Both the position numbers and the translations under genes were made by a program. The notes beneath the pieces were generated by a model, which was given only the letters and a program-made list of their open reading frames with translations, made no database searches and had not been told where the DNA came from. From assembly GCA_029866325.1 (NCBI GenBank), contig JARWZO010000028.1, positions 1-64,000 of the forward strand: a stretch of DNA of 64,000 nt, in the 5' to 3' direction. This document shows positions 9,062 through 18,537 of this stretch, one piece after another; within the stretch, counting starts at the first letter, position 1, and the number at the start of each line of letters is the position of its first letter. This DNA comes from Fluviicola sp. (lineage in GTDB: Bacteria > Bacteroidota > Bacteroidia > Flavobacteriales_D > Crocinitomicaceae).

Positions 9062-11359
9062 ATGGATTATTTGGATAGCCTGAACGAAAGCCAACGCGTT
9101 GCTGTAGAGAATATTGAAGGACCAACAATGGTAATTGCCGGTGCCGGTTCAGGGAAAACCCGTGTATTGACGTATCGTATAGCGTATATGATGCAAAAGG
9201 GCGTTGATCCGTTCAATATTCTGGCGCTTACCTTTACCAATAAAGCTGCAAAAGAAATGACCGAGCGAATCGGTTCTATTGTTGGTGGTGGCGAGGCCAA
9301 AAACATTACCATGGGTACTTTCCACTCGGTTTTTGCGCGCATTTTACGTTTCAATGCCGATCGATTGGGGTATCCGCAAAACTTTACCATTTACGATACA
9401 CAAGATACCAAAAGCTTACTAAAGGATATTGTCAAAGAACTAAACCTCGACGATAAAATCTACAAACCAAGTATGGTCTACGGACGTATTTCAGCAGCTA
9501 AAAACAACTTGATTTCTCCGGAAGCCTACGCTGAAAACACCGATATCATAGCCGAAGATCGCCAAAGTCAACGACCTGAACTGGCTCGAATTTATAAAAG
9601 CTATACGGTTCGTTGTTTTAAGGCCGGAGCCATGGATTTTGATGATTTATTGTACCAAACCAACGTACTCTTGCGTGACTTTCCGGATGTATTGCATTAT
9701 TACCAGCAAAAATTCCGCTACATTTTGGTAGATGAGTACCAGGATACAAACTATGCGCAGTACCTCATTGTGAAAAAATTAGCCGCCGTTTACGAAAACA
9801 TTTGTGTGGTGGGCGATGACGCTCAAAGTATCTACTCGTTTCGCGGGGCGAACATTCAGAATATCCTGAATTTCAAAAACGATTATCCCGATTTTAAGCT
9901 TTTTAAACTCGAACAAAATTACCGCAGCACGCAAACCATTGTAGAAGCGGCTAATAGCGTTATTTCGCGCAATAAAGAACAAATCAAGAAAAGCGTTTGG
10001 ACGGAGAATGAATTAGGAAATCCGATCAAGGTCATTCGCACGATGACCGACAATGAAGAAGGAAAAATCATTGCCAATAAGATTTTTGATGTGAAACATG
10101 CAGAGATCAGTAAATGGAGTGACTTTGCGATACTTTACCGCACCAATCGTCAATCGCGTTCGTTTGAGGAGGCTTTACGACGGTTGAACATGCCGTATAA
10201 AATCTACGGAGGATTGTCGTTTTATCAGCGCAAAGAAATCAAAGATTTGATGGCCTATTTTCGCCTGACAGCCAATCCGAAAGACGAAGAAGCACTGAAA
10301 CGTGTGATCAATTATCCAAAACGCGGAATCGGAAAAACATCCTGGGAAGGCATCATCATTGCTGCGAATCAATACAATGTTTCATTGTGGGACGTCATTT
10401 CCGACTTCATGAGTTATCCGGTAAATATCCCGGGAGCCACTCGCGCCAAGATCAGCGATTTTGTGACCATGATTCAAAGCTTTTCGGCGCAATTGCTTAC
10501 ACAATCGGCTTATGATTTGGCGCAGCACATTGCCAAGTCTTCCGGAATTTTAAAAGAACTTTATACCGACAAAGACAAAGGTCCGGAAGAAGTAGAGCGC
10601 TATCAGAATATCGAAGAACTCTTGGCGGGTATCAAAGAATTTACCGTGCAACGAGGCGAAGACGAACAGGCGATTCTTTCGGATTACATGATTGATGTTG
10701 CGTTATTGACGGATGCAGATAATGATAAAGACGACGATAAGAACAAAATCACGATGATGACCATTCACTCGAGCAAGGGATTGGAATTTCCGCACGTGTT
10801 TTTGGTTGGTTTGGAAGAAAACCTGTTTCCGTCGCAGTTATCCATCAATTCAAGAACGGAATTGGAAGAAGAACGTCGCTTGTTTTACGTAGCTGTTACG
10901 CGTGCTGAAAAGACTTGTACCATTTCGTATGCTTCGTCGCGGTTCCAATGGGGAAATCTGGTTTCCTCTGAGCCGAGTCGTTTTATCGCCGAAATTAATC
11001 AGGAATACTTGACGTTTGAAAACCCTTACGGATCTTCGATAGGTGGCGGTAGGTCGCTGAATTCAGGCAGACCTGTTACAGAACACGGATTTGTGGGCGG
11101 TTTGAACAAAACGACCGTGGCACCTTCGGCGCTTTCATTGAAAAGCTTGAGTGATTTGAGTAATAAGCCAAGCACTTCAGAATCCATGAATCTTGACCTG
11201 AAAGTGGGTTATAATGTTGAACACGACCGTTTCGGAAAAGGAAAAGTAACCAAACTTGAAGGAACGGGTGTTGATAAAAAAGCAACCATCTTTTTCCCGC
11301 ATGCCGGAGCAAAAACTTTGTTGCTGCGTTTTGCAAAACTGACTGTTTTAGAAGATTAA
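9062..11359 (+). CDS. UvrD/PcrA-type ATP-dependent 3'-5' DNA helicase
   Basis: The 765-residue SF1A helicase shows the whole motif series: Q-motif region (LNESQRVAV), motif I GAGSGKTRVL, Ia TFTNKAAKEM, motif II VDEYQDTN, motif III GDDAQSIYSFRGA, motif IV QNYRST, motif V MTIHSSKGLEFPHVF and motif VI VAVTRAEK. The C-terminus ends in the PcrA-type module (VGYNVEHDRFGKGKVTKLEG), which binds RNA polymerase in PcrA/UvrD proteins. It should act in nucleotide excision repair and replication-transcription conflicts. ATG 9062 gives the usual family N-terminus; the frame is open further upstream, but those residues overlap the divergent gene. Calling it uvrD or pcrA would need a tree. Confidence 0.95.
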   Translation: MDYLDSLNESQRVAVENIEGPTMVIAGAGSGKTRVLTYRIAYMMQKGVDPFNILALTFTNKAAKEMTERIGSIVGGGEAKNITMGTFHSVFARILRFNADRLGYPQNFTIYDTQDTKSLLKDIVKELNLDDKIYKPSMVYGRISAAKNNLISPEAYAENTDIIAEDRQSQRPELARIYKSYTVRCFKAGAMDFDDLLYQTNVLLRDFPDVLHYYQQKFRYILVDEYQDTNYAQYLIVKKLAAVYENICVVGDDAQSIYSFRGANIQNILNFKNDYPDFKLFKLEQNYRSTQTIVEAANSVISRNKEQIKKSVWTENELGNPIKVIRTMTDNEEGKIIANKIFDVKHAEISKWSDFAILYRTNRQSRSFEEALRRLNMPYKIYGGLSFYQRKEIKDLMAYFRLTANPKDEEALKRVINYPKRGIGKTSWEGIIIAANQYNVSLWDVISDFMSYPVNIPGATRAKISDFVTMIQSFSAQLLTQSAYDLAQHIAKSSGILKELYTDKDKGPEEVERYQNIEELLAGIKEFTVQRGEDEQAILSDYMIDVALLTDADNDKDDDKNKITMMTIHSSKGLEFPHVFLVGLEENLFPSQLSINSRTELEEERRLFYVAVTRAEKTCTISYASSRFQWGNLVSSEPSRFIAEINQEYLTFENPYGSSIGGGRSLNSGRPVTEHGFVGGLNKTTVAPSALSLKSLSDLSNKPSTSESMNLDLKVGYNVEHDRFGKGKVTKLEGTGVDKKATIFFPHAGAKTLLLRFAKLTVLED

Positions 11360-11369
11360 CCAATTGATC

Positions 11370-12242
11370 ATGAAAAAGATAACCTACTGCTTTTTACTCC
11401 TTTCCGTAATTGTATTCTCCTCTTGTGAATTCAACAAATCGGTAAAAGTCGACCTTACCACGGGCTTAACTTCCAAAGGATCCGGGCTTAGTTGCGAAGA
11501 TGTTTTCCTCACAGTAAATGACGAAAAAGCAAACCGGAACGTATTTGTCTTTGGCGAAGGTTTCAATATCAATTTCAACCAAATCGAAGGTTTTAAACGT
11601 CTCGGAAACGAAGTGTTTCCCGGAATGGAACTCCTGATTCTCGATAAGCAAGGAGATACCATTCTTTACAATCCGGATTTATATGCCGACTATCCTGATC
11701 CGATAACGAAAACACCCCTACTGTTAAGCACAATGATAACCATTGGAAATCCTTTCCGTTCGAATCGTTCTTACACAGCTACCGTTCATATTTGGGACAA
11801 AAAAGGAAAGGGAACTTTTGACACGAAATTCAAATTCACCACCATTCCGAACAAATCTATTGAAACCCGTAGCAATGGAATCACGGCAAACGAAGTTTAT
11901 TTGTACGATGAAGAAATCGATACAGTGATCGCATCCAACAAAATTCCTTATGACAATGAAATAATGCTTGCTTTTGACAATCTGAAAGGATTTAAAAGTA
12001 AAAACAATCTCTGCGAACTCGGTATGCGTATGGTTATTGAGGACAAAAACGGTGAGCCGGTCCTTAGCGAAGACGATTTGCTTAAAGATCAGACCATGGA
12101 TGCCACACAACCGAATAAACAGGTTTTCGGAAGTTTCAAGCTACCTAAAAGTGTTAAAGGTCCGGTGACACTCGAAGTGATTGTCTGGGACAAGATTGGG
12201 ACAGGAAAGATTACAACGAAGGCAATACTTGACTTGAAGTAA
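11370..12242 (+). CDS. Lipoprotein of unknown function
   Basis: ATG 11370 begins MKKITYCFLLLSVIVFSSC, a lipoprotein signal peptide with its lipobox Cys at residue 19. The remaining 270 residues look like two similar beta-rich halves: one around NVFVFGEGFNINFNQIEGFK and one around NEIMLAFDNLKGFKSKNN, each ending in a strand with WDK-x-GxG (WDKKGKGTF and WDKIGTGKI). That points to a duplicated domain. It starts 10 bp after the helicase stop and may be cotranscribed with it. A strong terminator follows. No function is assigned. Confidence 0.7.
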   Translation: MKKITYCFLLLSVIVFSSCEFNKSVKVDLTTGLTSKGSGLSCEDVFLTVNDEKANRNVFVFGEGFNINFNQIEGFKRLGNEVFPGMELLILDKQGDTILYNPDLYADYPDPITKTPLLLSTMITIGNPFRSNRSYTATVHIWDKKGKGTFDTKFKFTTIPNKSIETRSNGITANEVYLYDEEIDTVIASNKIPYDNEIMLAFDNLKGFKSKNNLCELGMRMVIEDKNGEPVLSEDDLLKDQTMDATQPNKQVFGSFKLPKSVKGPVTLEVIVWDKIGTGKITTKAILDLK

Positions 12243-12267
12243 ACTAGTTACTTACAATTTTCATAAC

Positions 12268-12310
12268 AAAAGAACGCCCGAGATCTCAAAGATTCCGGGC
12301 GTTCTTTTTT
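12268..12310. terminator. Bidirectional rho-independent terminator
   Basis: A 13-bp perfect stem (12268-12280 with 12296-12308, core GAACGCCCG/CGGGCGTTC) is flanked by A and T runs. It serves the convergent lipoprotein (+) and beta-barrel (-) genes. Confidence 0.9.
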
Positions 12311-12323
12311 AATCGTATCTGGT

Positions 12324-12986
12324 TTAGAATAAATCTATTCCTAAAAACACCGTGTTTTGTAAGTACATATCACTTGCTCCGCGTGAAAGGAAATCCAATT
12401 TGTCTGAGGTGAAATACCCGACATTCAGGTTATATCCGACATTAAACCGCTCATTTACGTAATAGCGAACGCCAATACCTGAATTGATGGTGAGGTAATT
12501 TCCTGCACCAACACAGTTCATTTTCATTCGGTCTGTGAGTTTATTCACGGCAACCCCCACGTAAACATAAGGTTTGATGCGTCTATCTTCGCGAAGAATG
12601 TAGCCATTATTGAATTTGTAGCGCATTTGAGCACCTGCAACATACATACGTGAGCTCAAATTGCCCAACCCAAGTCGATCAATGCATCCGTCACATCTGT
12701 CTTCTTCAGCTACAACCTGATTTTCCATATCGTGTGGCTGGCAATAACCGAAATCTCCAATGTAACCGTATCCACTGACATCAATTGACGGATTCAGATA
12801 AACATTCACATTGAGACCTACTCCACCTCTCCAAACTTCGTTTTTGAGTTTGAATCCATTTCCGAGGTCGCCGCTATACTTTTGAGAGCCGCCTCCGATT
12901 GTAATTCCGATGCGATGTTGGCTTGTTTGTGCAAAGCTTGATCCTACTAGTGCCAAACATGCAATGATTAGTATTCCTTTTTTCAT
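12324..12986 (-). CDS. Outer-membrane beta-barrel protein
   Basis: The 220-residue protein has a signal peptide (MKKGILIIACLALVGSSFAQ) and then alternating amphipathic strands, with loops bearing Gly and Tyr (GIGVRYYVNERFNVGYNLNVGYF), ending in NTVFLGIDLF, a typical C-terminal barrel strand. A Cys-containing loop (CQPHDMENQVVAEEDRCDGC) is unusual for such small barrels and may form disulfides. It probably has eight strands. Its ligand is unknown. It faces the lipoprotein gene across a shared terminator. Confidence 0.75.
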   Translation of the reverse strand: MKKGILIIACLALVGSSFAQTSQHRIGITIGGGSQKYSGDLGNGFKLKNEVWRGGVGLNVNVYLNPSIDVSGYGYIGDFGYCQPHDMENQVVAEEDRCDGCIDRLGLGNLSSRMYVAGAQMRYKFNNGYILREDRRIKPYVYVGVAVNKLTDRMKMNCVGAGNYLTINSGIGVRYYVNERFNVGYNLNVGYFTSDKLDFLSRGASDMYLQNTVFLGIDLF

Positions 12987-13063
12987 AATTGGTGATTCGT
13001 TAACATTGAACGAGCAATATAGAAAAAGAAAATCGAATCAAAAAAATAAAATTGCTTAATTGA

Positions 13064-13570
13064 TTATTTTTTCCAATCGCTTGGCAACTCCTGTTTTTCA
13101 AGAAAACGATCTTTTAAAGGACGCCAATCATGCATCACAATTTCAGTGATTTCTAACTCCTTGAATGTCGAATCAATAGCCGATTGATGATGCTCTTTCG
13201 AATAGATCAATAGCTCGGATGTTTTGGTGTTAACGATTAATAATCCTGAATACGAACCGCTCAACTTTGGCCAATATTGATTGGTATTTTCCAAAACAAT
13301 GATTGAATCTTTAATTCCCACGTTCGTTAATTCACTAAACTGAAACTCATCTCCGGACAACTTAAAATCGGGACCTGAAATAACAGGATGCTCTACAATC
13401 AAAAACCAATCATTCATATCGGAATTGGTTGCTGAAACAATTTCAAAAGGTTCAAGCAAAGGCACCCTCCACAAATCACCATCTTTGGAATACGAATAGA
13501 AATCGGCTGGCTCTTCTGACAAATACGAACATCCCGCAAAGAGCAGTACGCTAAACATCAATAATCGCAT
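13064..13570 (-). CDS. Small lipoprotein
   Basis: The protein has 168 residues and opens with MRLLMFSVLLFAGC, a lipobox with Cys at residue 14, so it should be an envelope lipoprotein. The rest is mixed alpha/beta without recognised motifs. It begins 17 bp after the stop of the GLPGLI gene and is probably the last gene of the TonB receptor-GLPGLI operon. No function can be read from sequence. Confidence 0.65.
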   Translation of the reverse strand: MRLLMFSVLLFAGCSYLSEEPADFYSYSKDGDLWRVPLLEPFEIVSATNSDMNDWFLIVEHPVISGPDFKLSGDEFQFSELTNVGIKDSIIVLENTNQYWPKLSGSYSGLLIVNTKTSELLIYSKEHHQSAIDSTFKELEITEIVMHDWRPLKDRFLEKQELPSDWKK

Positions 13571-13587
13571 CCGATTCTAACGAAACG

Positions 13588-14316
13588 CTACCAGAAAAAC
13601 AATTCCTGCACCACACGGTCACCGAACGGTTCACCTTTCAGCTTTTCTGTCATTTCGACTTTTAACGCCTCGGAAGTATAATCTTTTCCTTTCTTTTTTG
13701 GAGGAGCTAATTGCTCGGCGGTTGGATTTATGATATCTACACTTGTAGCGAAAAACACAACACCACCATCTTCTGTTGCCAAACCAAGTACGGCCCCGGG
13801 TAATCCTTGCACCGACTCGGGTCCAACAGTTGGAATAATATCAGTAGTAAACCATGCATAAATACGCGTGGTATCATCTTTCTGCCAAATAGCCCGTGTA
13901 CATTCGTAACCGGCTATCTTCCGGGTTTTGTCAGTGATTTTCCAGGTGCGATCTACCAACGAATCGGAAATGGTGAGTTGCGTACCCCACATATCCATAT
14001 ACACCACTCGCTCATCACTGGAACTATTAGCGTAAACCGTATTTTTGGTGGTTGCCCAGCTCATTTGATCTTGTTCTTCCGGTGTGATATAAGTAAACAT
14101 CGAAATCGAATCGTTGAAGTACAACGCGAATTTGTCGGTTTTGATTTTATCGGCTTCTTTGAGCCATTGACGCATGCGTTCATCGTCAAACTTCTTGTAC
14201 AAATTCGTTCTGCGCTCGTAGGTAATCTTACCGTACTGTACCAACTGGCCATGAACCGATTGTACCGTAAAAAGCGCAATCAATCCTAAGATAATGCTAC
14301 CACATTTCATTTTCAA
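13588..14316 (-). CDS. GLPGLI family secreted protein
   Basis: The 242-residue protein has a signal peptide (ending near VQSVHG) and the family signature in the variant form GLPGAVLGL, after a DTTRIYAWFTTDI strand. GLPGLI proteins of Bacteroidota are secreted, are often encoded directly after a TonB-dependent receptor, and are of unknown biochemical role. The gene overlaps the upstream receptor gene by 20 bp, so translation is probably coupled. Met 3 (14310) could be the real start. Confidence 0.85.
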   Translation of the reverse strand: MKMKCGSIILGLIALFTVQSVHGQLVQYGKITYERRTNLYKKFDDERMRQWLKEADKIKTDKFALYFNDSISMFTYITPEEQDQMSWATTKNTVYANSSSDERVVYMDMWGTQLTISDSLVDRTWKITDKTRKIAGYECTRAIWQKDDTTRIYAWFTTDIIPTVGPESVQGLPGAVLGLATEDGGVVFFATSVDIINPTAEQLAPPKKKGKDYTSEALKVEMTEKLKGEPFGDRVVQELFFW

Positions 14317-17050
14317 CTTCTTTTATGTGATTGTTATTGAATTTCAAGGTCATTTTCGCCATGAAATAACGACGGATAACCGTGCTTTGCTGATCCACGA
14401 TTACGTTATTGTTTACCGTTCGGTAATTACTGATATTTTGATTCAGGATATCATAAGCCTCAATTCCGAACAATAAATTCTCCGTTTTCAAGAACGAACG
14501 TTGAATGGATGCATTCCAAATCACGTAATTGAGGTTGTAGCTGTTGGTGCGTCCTGTATTGATGGTGTACGTTGCATCGGTATTGATGAACCAGCGATGT
14601 GGTAATGTCCAGCTCACATTCGCGCTAAAATCGTAATTCGTATACGGCTGATTACTAAATGTACTCAAGGTGTTACTTGGTGCATTGTAGTCAAAACCGG
14701 CACCAATTCCCAACATCAATGAGTCGCCGTTGTAATTAAGGCTGAAGTCTGTGCCAACCCCCATATTTCTGGATAAGTTTTGCTCAAGATTGATGTAATT
14801 TTCAGTGGATGAAAAATTCCCATTCATGTTGATATCCAAACGAAGGTCTTTTACTTTCTCAATCGGAATACCTGCTCCACCCCAAACGGATCCGAAATCG
14901 GCATGATCTACGTTGATTGCCTGCGACTCTGTTCCTCCAAAAGCGTTGTATATGGTTGATGTACTGAATGCATCTTTCTGACGTGAATAGTACATTCCCG
15001 AATAGATGTAAAATCCGGAAAGTCCTTTCCACATATTGTAGTTGGCCGTAATGGTATGCATGTAATTCGGTTTCAACTCTGAATTTCCGATTTGCACGAA
15101 GTTCGGGTTTGAATTGTCTCTTACCGGTTGCAATTGAGTTACAGAAGGTAAACTTGAATTGGTATTATACTGTATTCTCAAACGACTTGATTGCGTGAAC
15201 TTGAAGGTTAAAATCACACGCGGTAGCACATTGGTTAACCCTTGATTAATAATAGAATCTGTAAACAAGTTGCGGTTATCGATCCCGATTGTCCGTACGC
15301 GGGCACCAACTGAAATACGTGCTTTTGCATTCTCGAAAATACCGAATGCTCCTGCACGGTGTTGTTGTCTGTCGGTTGAAAATTGATTGGAGAAACTTGT
15401 GTCAACATCCGTATAATAACCGTTTAGAGGATTCAGGGTTGTTTTGCGTTGATCATTGTGATTGTCGTAAAACTCATAATCGAATTCAGCCTTAAATTTC
15501 TTTCCGATTGGTTCAACGTAGTTGAGATACCCCGTTTGGGAAATACTTTCGTATCGGTTTTCCTTTTTCTGGTCAAAACTAGAAGTTACCGTCTGTGTGC
15601 CCGCATCAACGTCTTCGGTCAGCAATGATCCGTCGGAACTATTATTGTCTGTAGCCACATTGTAGCGTGCCAATAATTTCCGGTTTTTCTTCTTAAAGTC
15701 TTTGTAATAACGCAAAGTAGTGTTCATTGAAAGTCCATCGGCAACAGATGAATTATCAATGGTTGTATAACGCGAGAGCGAATCGTTAAACGCACGGAAA
15801 TCGGTTTGTGACAAGGATGATTGTTCCGTTTGATTGATCGTTAACTTCGGTTCGAATTCGATGCGCGACAATGAATCGAGTTGCTGGGTGTATTTCACGC
15901 CAATACTGTGTTGCTTGTAATGTTCCTTTTTAGCGGAAGACACATCAGTGAAATAAGTCGTGTCTGTAAGGTTGTATTGTGAACGGCTATTGCCGACAGT
16001 CGTAATTTGATTATCTGCATAGGAATAATTCACCCGTACTTTTCCACCTTTCCACAATTTCTGATCCAGGTAAAATCCGGCCTTAAATGTTTGGGGCACA
16101 CCTTCGTTCGTATTGACTCCGCCTGAAGTTCCTGAATAATCCGGATCATCTGATTCATTCATCCAGTCACCGCCATCTTCAAACCCGAACTTAAATAGGT
16201 CGCGGAAGTTTAAATCGGCTTTCGGGGTATTTGATCCCAACGCGTATACGGCGATTTTCTGCTTATTGTTGTATTTATTGAGGAGTAAATCACCTTCGTA
16301 AAAGCCTTTATTACTAGGTATAAATTTATCGAGACCTCCGGCTAAATTTACCTTTCCGAAATAGCCTTTCTTGGCTTCTTCCTTGAGTTTGAGATCGAGT
16401 ACCTGAATTTTTTCATCACTTCCGTCTTCACTGTCTTTTTCATAAACCTGCACGGTTTCTACTCCATCTGCCGCAAGGTTTTTGGTAGCGATGGTCGGAT
16501 CATTTCCGAAGAATTCATCTCCATCTACCAACACCTGGCCTATTTCTTTTCCTTGTGAAGTGATTTTACCATTTTCATCGATCTTCATTCCGGGTAGCTT
16601 GCGAATCAAATCTTCTACTACAGCGTTTTCCTTCACTTTAAACGAATCGGCCACATAAATCAACGTGTCTCCACGGTAATATATCGGGTTTTTATTGGCG
16701 TAAATAACCACCTCACCCAAGCCAGTTGATTTCTCAGGCATTGGAATCTGTCCCAAATCAAATGAATTGTTTTCAGGACTTCCCAGGAAATAAGAGGTAA
16801 AATCTCCAAACAGTGGATGGCGGATGATTAATTGAAGTGTATCAATCGGCAATGAAAACGAAAACGATCCGTTTCTGTCAGTTCGCTTAAAATCTAACAA
16901 AGTAGAATCGCTCACACGCATAGCCATCACAATGGCATTGTTAACCGGTTGATTGAAGTTGGTGTCGATTACTGTTCCTGAAACGGTCATTCGTTGTGCA
17001 TACGACGAAAAGCAGAGGAATAATAGAACAAAAAGTAAACGCTGTTTCAA
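14297..17050 (-). CDS. TonB-dependent receptor-type outer-membrane protein (CarboxypepD_reg + plug + barrel)
   Basis: The 917-residue protein has a signal peptide (1-18), a carboxypeptidase-regulatory-like domain (about 20-105), a plug domain with LIRKLPGMKID-x-GKI and VLVDGDEFFGNDP, and a long OMP_b-brl_3-type barrel. It would import an unknown ligand or act in outer-membrane assembly; no SusD partner is encoded beside it. The start is TTG 17050 (TTG AAA CAG); the codons just upstream offer no ATG and this start gives an ideal signal peptide. A -7-like TACTATTG lies about 30 nt upstream. It is the first gene of the operon with the GLPGLI protein and the small lipoprotein. Confidence 0.9.
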   Translation of the reverse strand: MKQRLLFVLLFLCFSSYAQRMTVSGTVIDTNFNQPVNNAIVMAMRVSDSTLLDFKRTDRNGSFSFSLPIDTLQLIIRHPLFGDFTSYFLGSPENNSFDLGQIPMPEKSTGLGEVVIYANKNPIYYRGDTLIYVADSFKVKENAVVEDLIRKLPGMKIDENGKITSQGKEIGQVLVDGDEFFGNDPTIATKNLAADGVETVQVYEKDSEDGSDEKIQVLDLKLKEEAKKGYFGKVNLAGGLDKFIPSNKGFYEGDLLLNKYNNKQKIAVYALGSNTPKADLNFRDLFKFGFEDGGDWMNESDDPDYSGTSGGVNTNEGVPQTFKAGFYLDQKLWKGGKVRVNYSYADNQITTVGNSRSQYNLTDTTYFTDVSSAKKEHYKQHSIGVKYTQQLDSLSRIEFEPKLTINQTEQSSLSQTDFRAFNDSLSRYTTIDNSSVADGLSMNTTLRYYKDFKKKNRKLLARYNVATDNNSSDGSLLTEDVDAGTQTVTSSFDQKKENRYESISQTGYLNYVEPIGKKFKAEFDYEFYDNHNDQRKTTLNPLNGYYTDVDTSFSNQFSTDRQQHRAGAFGIFENAKARISVGARVRTIGIDNRNLFTDSIINQGLTNVLPRVILTFKFTQSSRLRIQYNTNSSLPSVTQLQPVRDNSNPNFVQIGNSELKPNYMHTITANYNMWKGLSGFYIYSGMYYSRQKDAFSTSTIYNAFGGTESQAINVDHADFGSVWGGAGIPIEKVKDLRLDINMNGNFSSTENYINLEQNLSRNMGVGTDFSLNYNGDSLMLGIGAGFDYNAPSNTLSTFSNQPYTNYDFSANVSWTLPHRWFINTDATYTINTGRTNSYNLNYVIWNASIQRSFLKTENLLFGIEAYDILNQNISNYRTVNNNVIVDQQSTVIRRYFMAKMTLKFNNNHIKEVENEMW

Positions 17051-17220
17051 GGATCTTGGGTTTATTTGGTTTTATAATGCAATAGTACAATCTATCCCCT
17101 TTTCAGCGTAGTGATTTGGGAACATCGGCACGAAGATATTATGAATGGAGATAAGTCAAGGTGTTTTGTTTGGTTACATACGTTAAAATTTGTTAGGTTA
17201 CTTTTTTTACATACCATAAA

Positions 17221-17583
17221 TCAGGTAATTCCCTGCTCGGAGCCGCCGTTAAAAAGATCTTTCATCACAATGGCGATAATTCCGAGAACATTGGCGGTAG
17301 TAGTTGTTAGCAACGCTATAAGAACACCATCGCTGAGTTCATGTTTTTTACTATTCATCACTAACTCGCCCACCTTCCAAAGCCAGCAACTGATAAGCAA
17401 TGAAGCCCAAATAGCCAAATAATACCGCAATCGTGTATTGGTCACAAACCGGTTAACTTTTGCCTTGGTGAGATCTTTATCAAGCTTTATAACGCTTTTC
17501 GAAGCACGTATCAACGAATTTTCATCAAGCGATTCATTGTCTCTCCCAGGAAGCCGGTCAAGATCGAGAATAGTGGTGTCCAT
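17221..17583 (-). CDS. Small two-helix membrane protein, likely toxin of a Panacea-type pair
   Basis: The protein has 120 residues: a charged cytoplasmic-looking N-terminus, a first membrane helix around YYLAIWASLLISCWLW, a polar loop and a second around LLTTTTANVLGIIAIVM, then a short Gly-rich tail. It starts 5 bp after the stop of the DUF4065 gene, so the pair is transcribed and probably translated together. Panacea antitoxins are known to pair with very different toxins, including small membrane proteins that damage the membrane. The toxin role is inferred from position and shape; a holin-like phage remnant is the alternative. Confidence 0.5.
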   Translation of the reverse strand: MDTTILDLDRLPGRDNESLDENSLIRASKSVIKLDKDLTKAKVNRFVTNTRLRYYLAIWASLLISCWLWKVGELVMNSKKHELSDGVLIALLTTTTANVLGIIAIVMKDLFNGGSEQGIT

Positions 17584-17588
17584 TGAAG

Positions 17589-18044
17589 TTAGCTGATTGG
17601 TTTAAGCATTGGCTCGTAATGATCCCGTATCAATGCGTCTGGGATTTTTATATTGGCTTTTGTTATGTAAGTTTCACTCCATGGAGTTCCGTCTTTGTGT
17701 GTAAGGGCACTAAGATAAACACCATCAAAATCACCATACATTTCCCATATTTTATCTAAAAATGCAGCATCCTCCGAGGAAATGATTTCTGTGGATGTGT
17801 AAGGTATCGGTTCGTTAACTTCCACTTTACCATATTTTTTCAAACTCTCATAAAGTGTTGGGAAAACAGGGCCGTAATCCCATGCTTCCGGTGATTCGTT
17901 TAAAAGGCGTTTACCATCTGTAAGCGCCAAATACCAACCGTATGAAACATAAGTTAGTTTAATGAGTTTCATTGGGGTTAACGCACCCAATTTAGAGTAT
18001 CGTTTCACAAAATAATTAGCGACTGTGGAAGGGCTGTAAAGCAT
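17589..18044 (-). CDS. Panacea/SocA (DUF4065) domain protein, probable antitoxin
   Basis: The 151-residue protein matches the Panacea fold: ANYFVKRYSKLGALTPMKLIKLTYVSYGWYLAL, then the hallmark EAWDYGPVFPTLYESLKKYG, then a late SALTHKDGTPWSETY. Such proteins neutralise toxins and include SocA, the ClpXP adaptor-antitoxin of Caulobacter. I use ATG 18044 (MLYSPSTVANY) because a promoter lies immediately upstream and would exclude the longer frame to 18110. It is the first gene of a two-gene operon with the small membrane protein. Confidence 0.75.
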   Translation of the reverse strand: MLYSPSTVANYFVKRYSKLGALTPMKLIKLTYVSYGWYLALTDGKRLLNESPEAWDYGPVFPTLYESLKKYGKVEVNEPIPYTSTEIISSEDAAFLDKIWEMYGDFDGVYLSALTHKDGTPWSETYITKANIKIPDALIRDHYEPMLKPIS

Positions 18045-18075
18045 CTTGAATTGAAAGTTATTGTTCTTATTCAAA

Positions 18076-18107
18076 CGAAGATAAGAACTTATGAAGAGAA
18101 CTCCAAA
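18076..18107 (-). promoter_or_regulatory. Promoter of the Panacea operon
   Basis: On the minus strand TTTG (18104-18107) and TATCTTCG (18076-18083) are 20 nt apart, close to the Bacteroidota consensus. A start near 18070 gives a leader of about 25 nt to ATG 18044. Confidence 0.6.
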
Positions 18108-18154
18108 CATAATTTTAGCAGTTAAAAAAGGTGCTTTTAATGTGTCAATAGTTG

Positions 18155-18190
18155 AAAAAGAAGCGAGTATGGGGCACCTCGCTTCTTTTT
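18155..18190. terminator. Rho-independent terminator after the ssb cluster
   Basis: GAAGCGAG (18160-18167) pairs with CTCGCTTC (18178-18185), extended by flanking A and T runs. It insulates the ssb cluster from the downstream Panacea operon. Confidence 0.8.
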
Positions 18191-18202
18191 ACTGCATACC
18201 GT

Positions 18203-18526
18203 CTATGATTTTAAAATCACCACCTGACGGACTTCTACTTCTGTAACTTTTCGCGGAATTCCTTCCGCATTCATGTATGTTCTGTTGACCAGTCTTCCGG
18301 TAACGGCAACACGCTTTCCGCTGCGACAGTATTTGTTGACAAACTCTGCCGTTGTACCCCAAGCAAACATACTGAACCGATGAATGCGGGTGCTCAACCG
18401 TTTTGATTCGTCATTGTCTGTCCTCACCGAAAAACGTGTTACCATCGCACCACTCTCAAAAACTGTAACCAAGGGATTTTTCCCGAAGTCACCTACAATT
18501 GTTACCTGATTTCGAATAGCGTTCAT
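18203..18526 (-). CDS. Single-stranded DNA-binding protein paralogue, OB fold only
   Basis: The 107-residue protein has the SSB OB-fold pattern: NQVTIVGDFGKNPLVTVFESG, then VTRFSVRT, MFAWGTTAEFVNKYCRSGKRVAVTGRLVNRTY and a last strand TEVEVRQVVIL. It stops right after the fold, so it lacks the flexible linker and acidic DDDIPF-type tip that recruits partner proteins in housekeeping SSB. It is the third of three tandem relatives, 11 bp after the second. Confidence 0.85.
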   Translation of the reverse strand: MNAIRNQVTIVGDFGKNPLVTVFESGAMVTRFSVRTDNDESKRLSTRIHRFSMFAWGTTAEFVNKYCRSGKRVAVTGRLVNRTYMNAEGIPRKVTEVEVRQVVILKS

Positions 18527-18537
18527 GATCTTTTATT

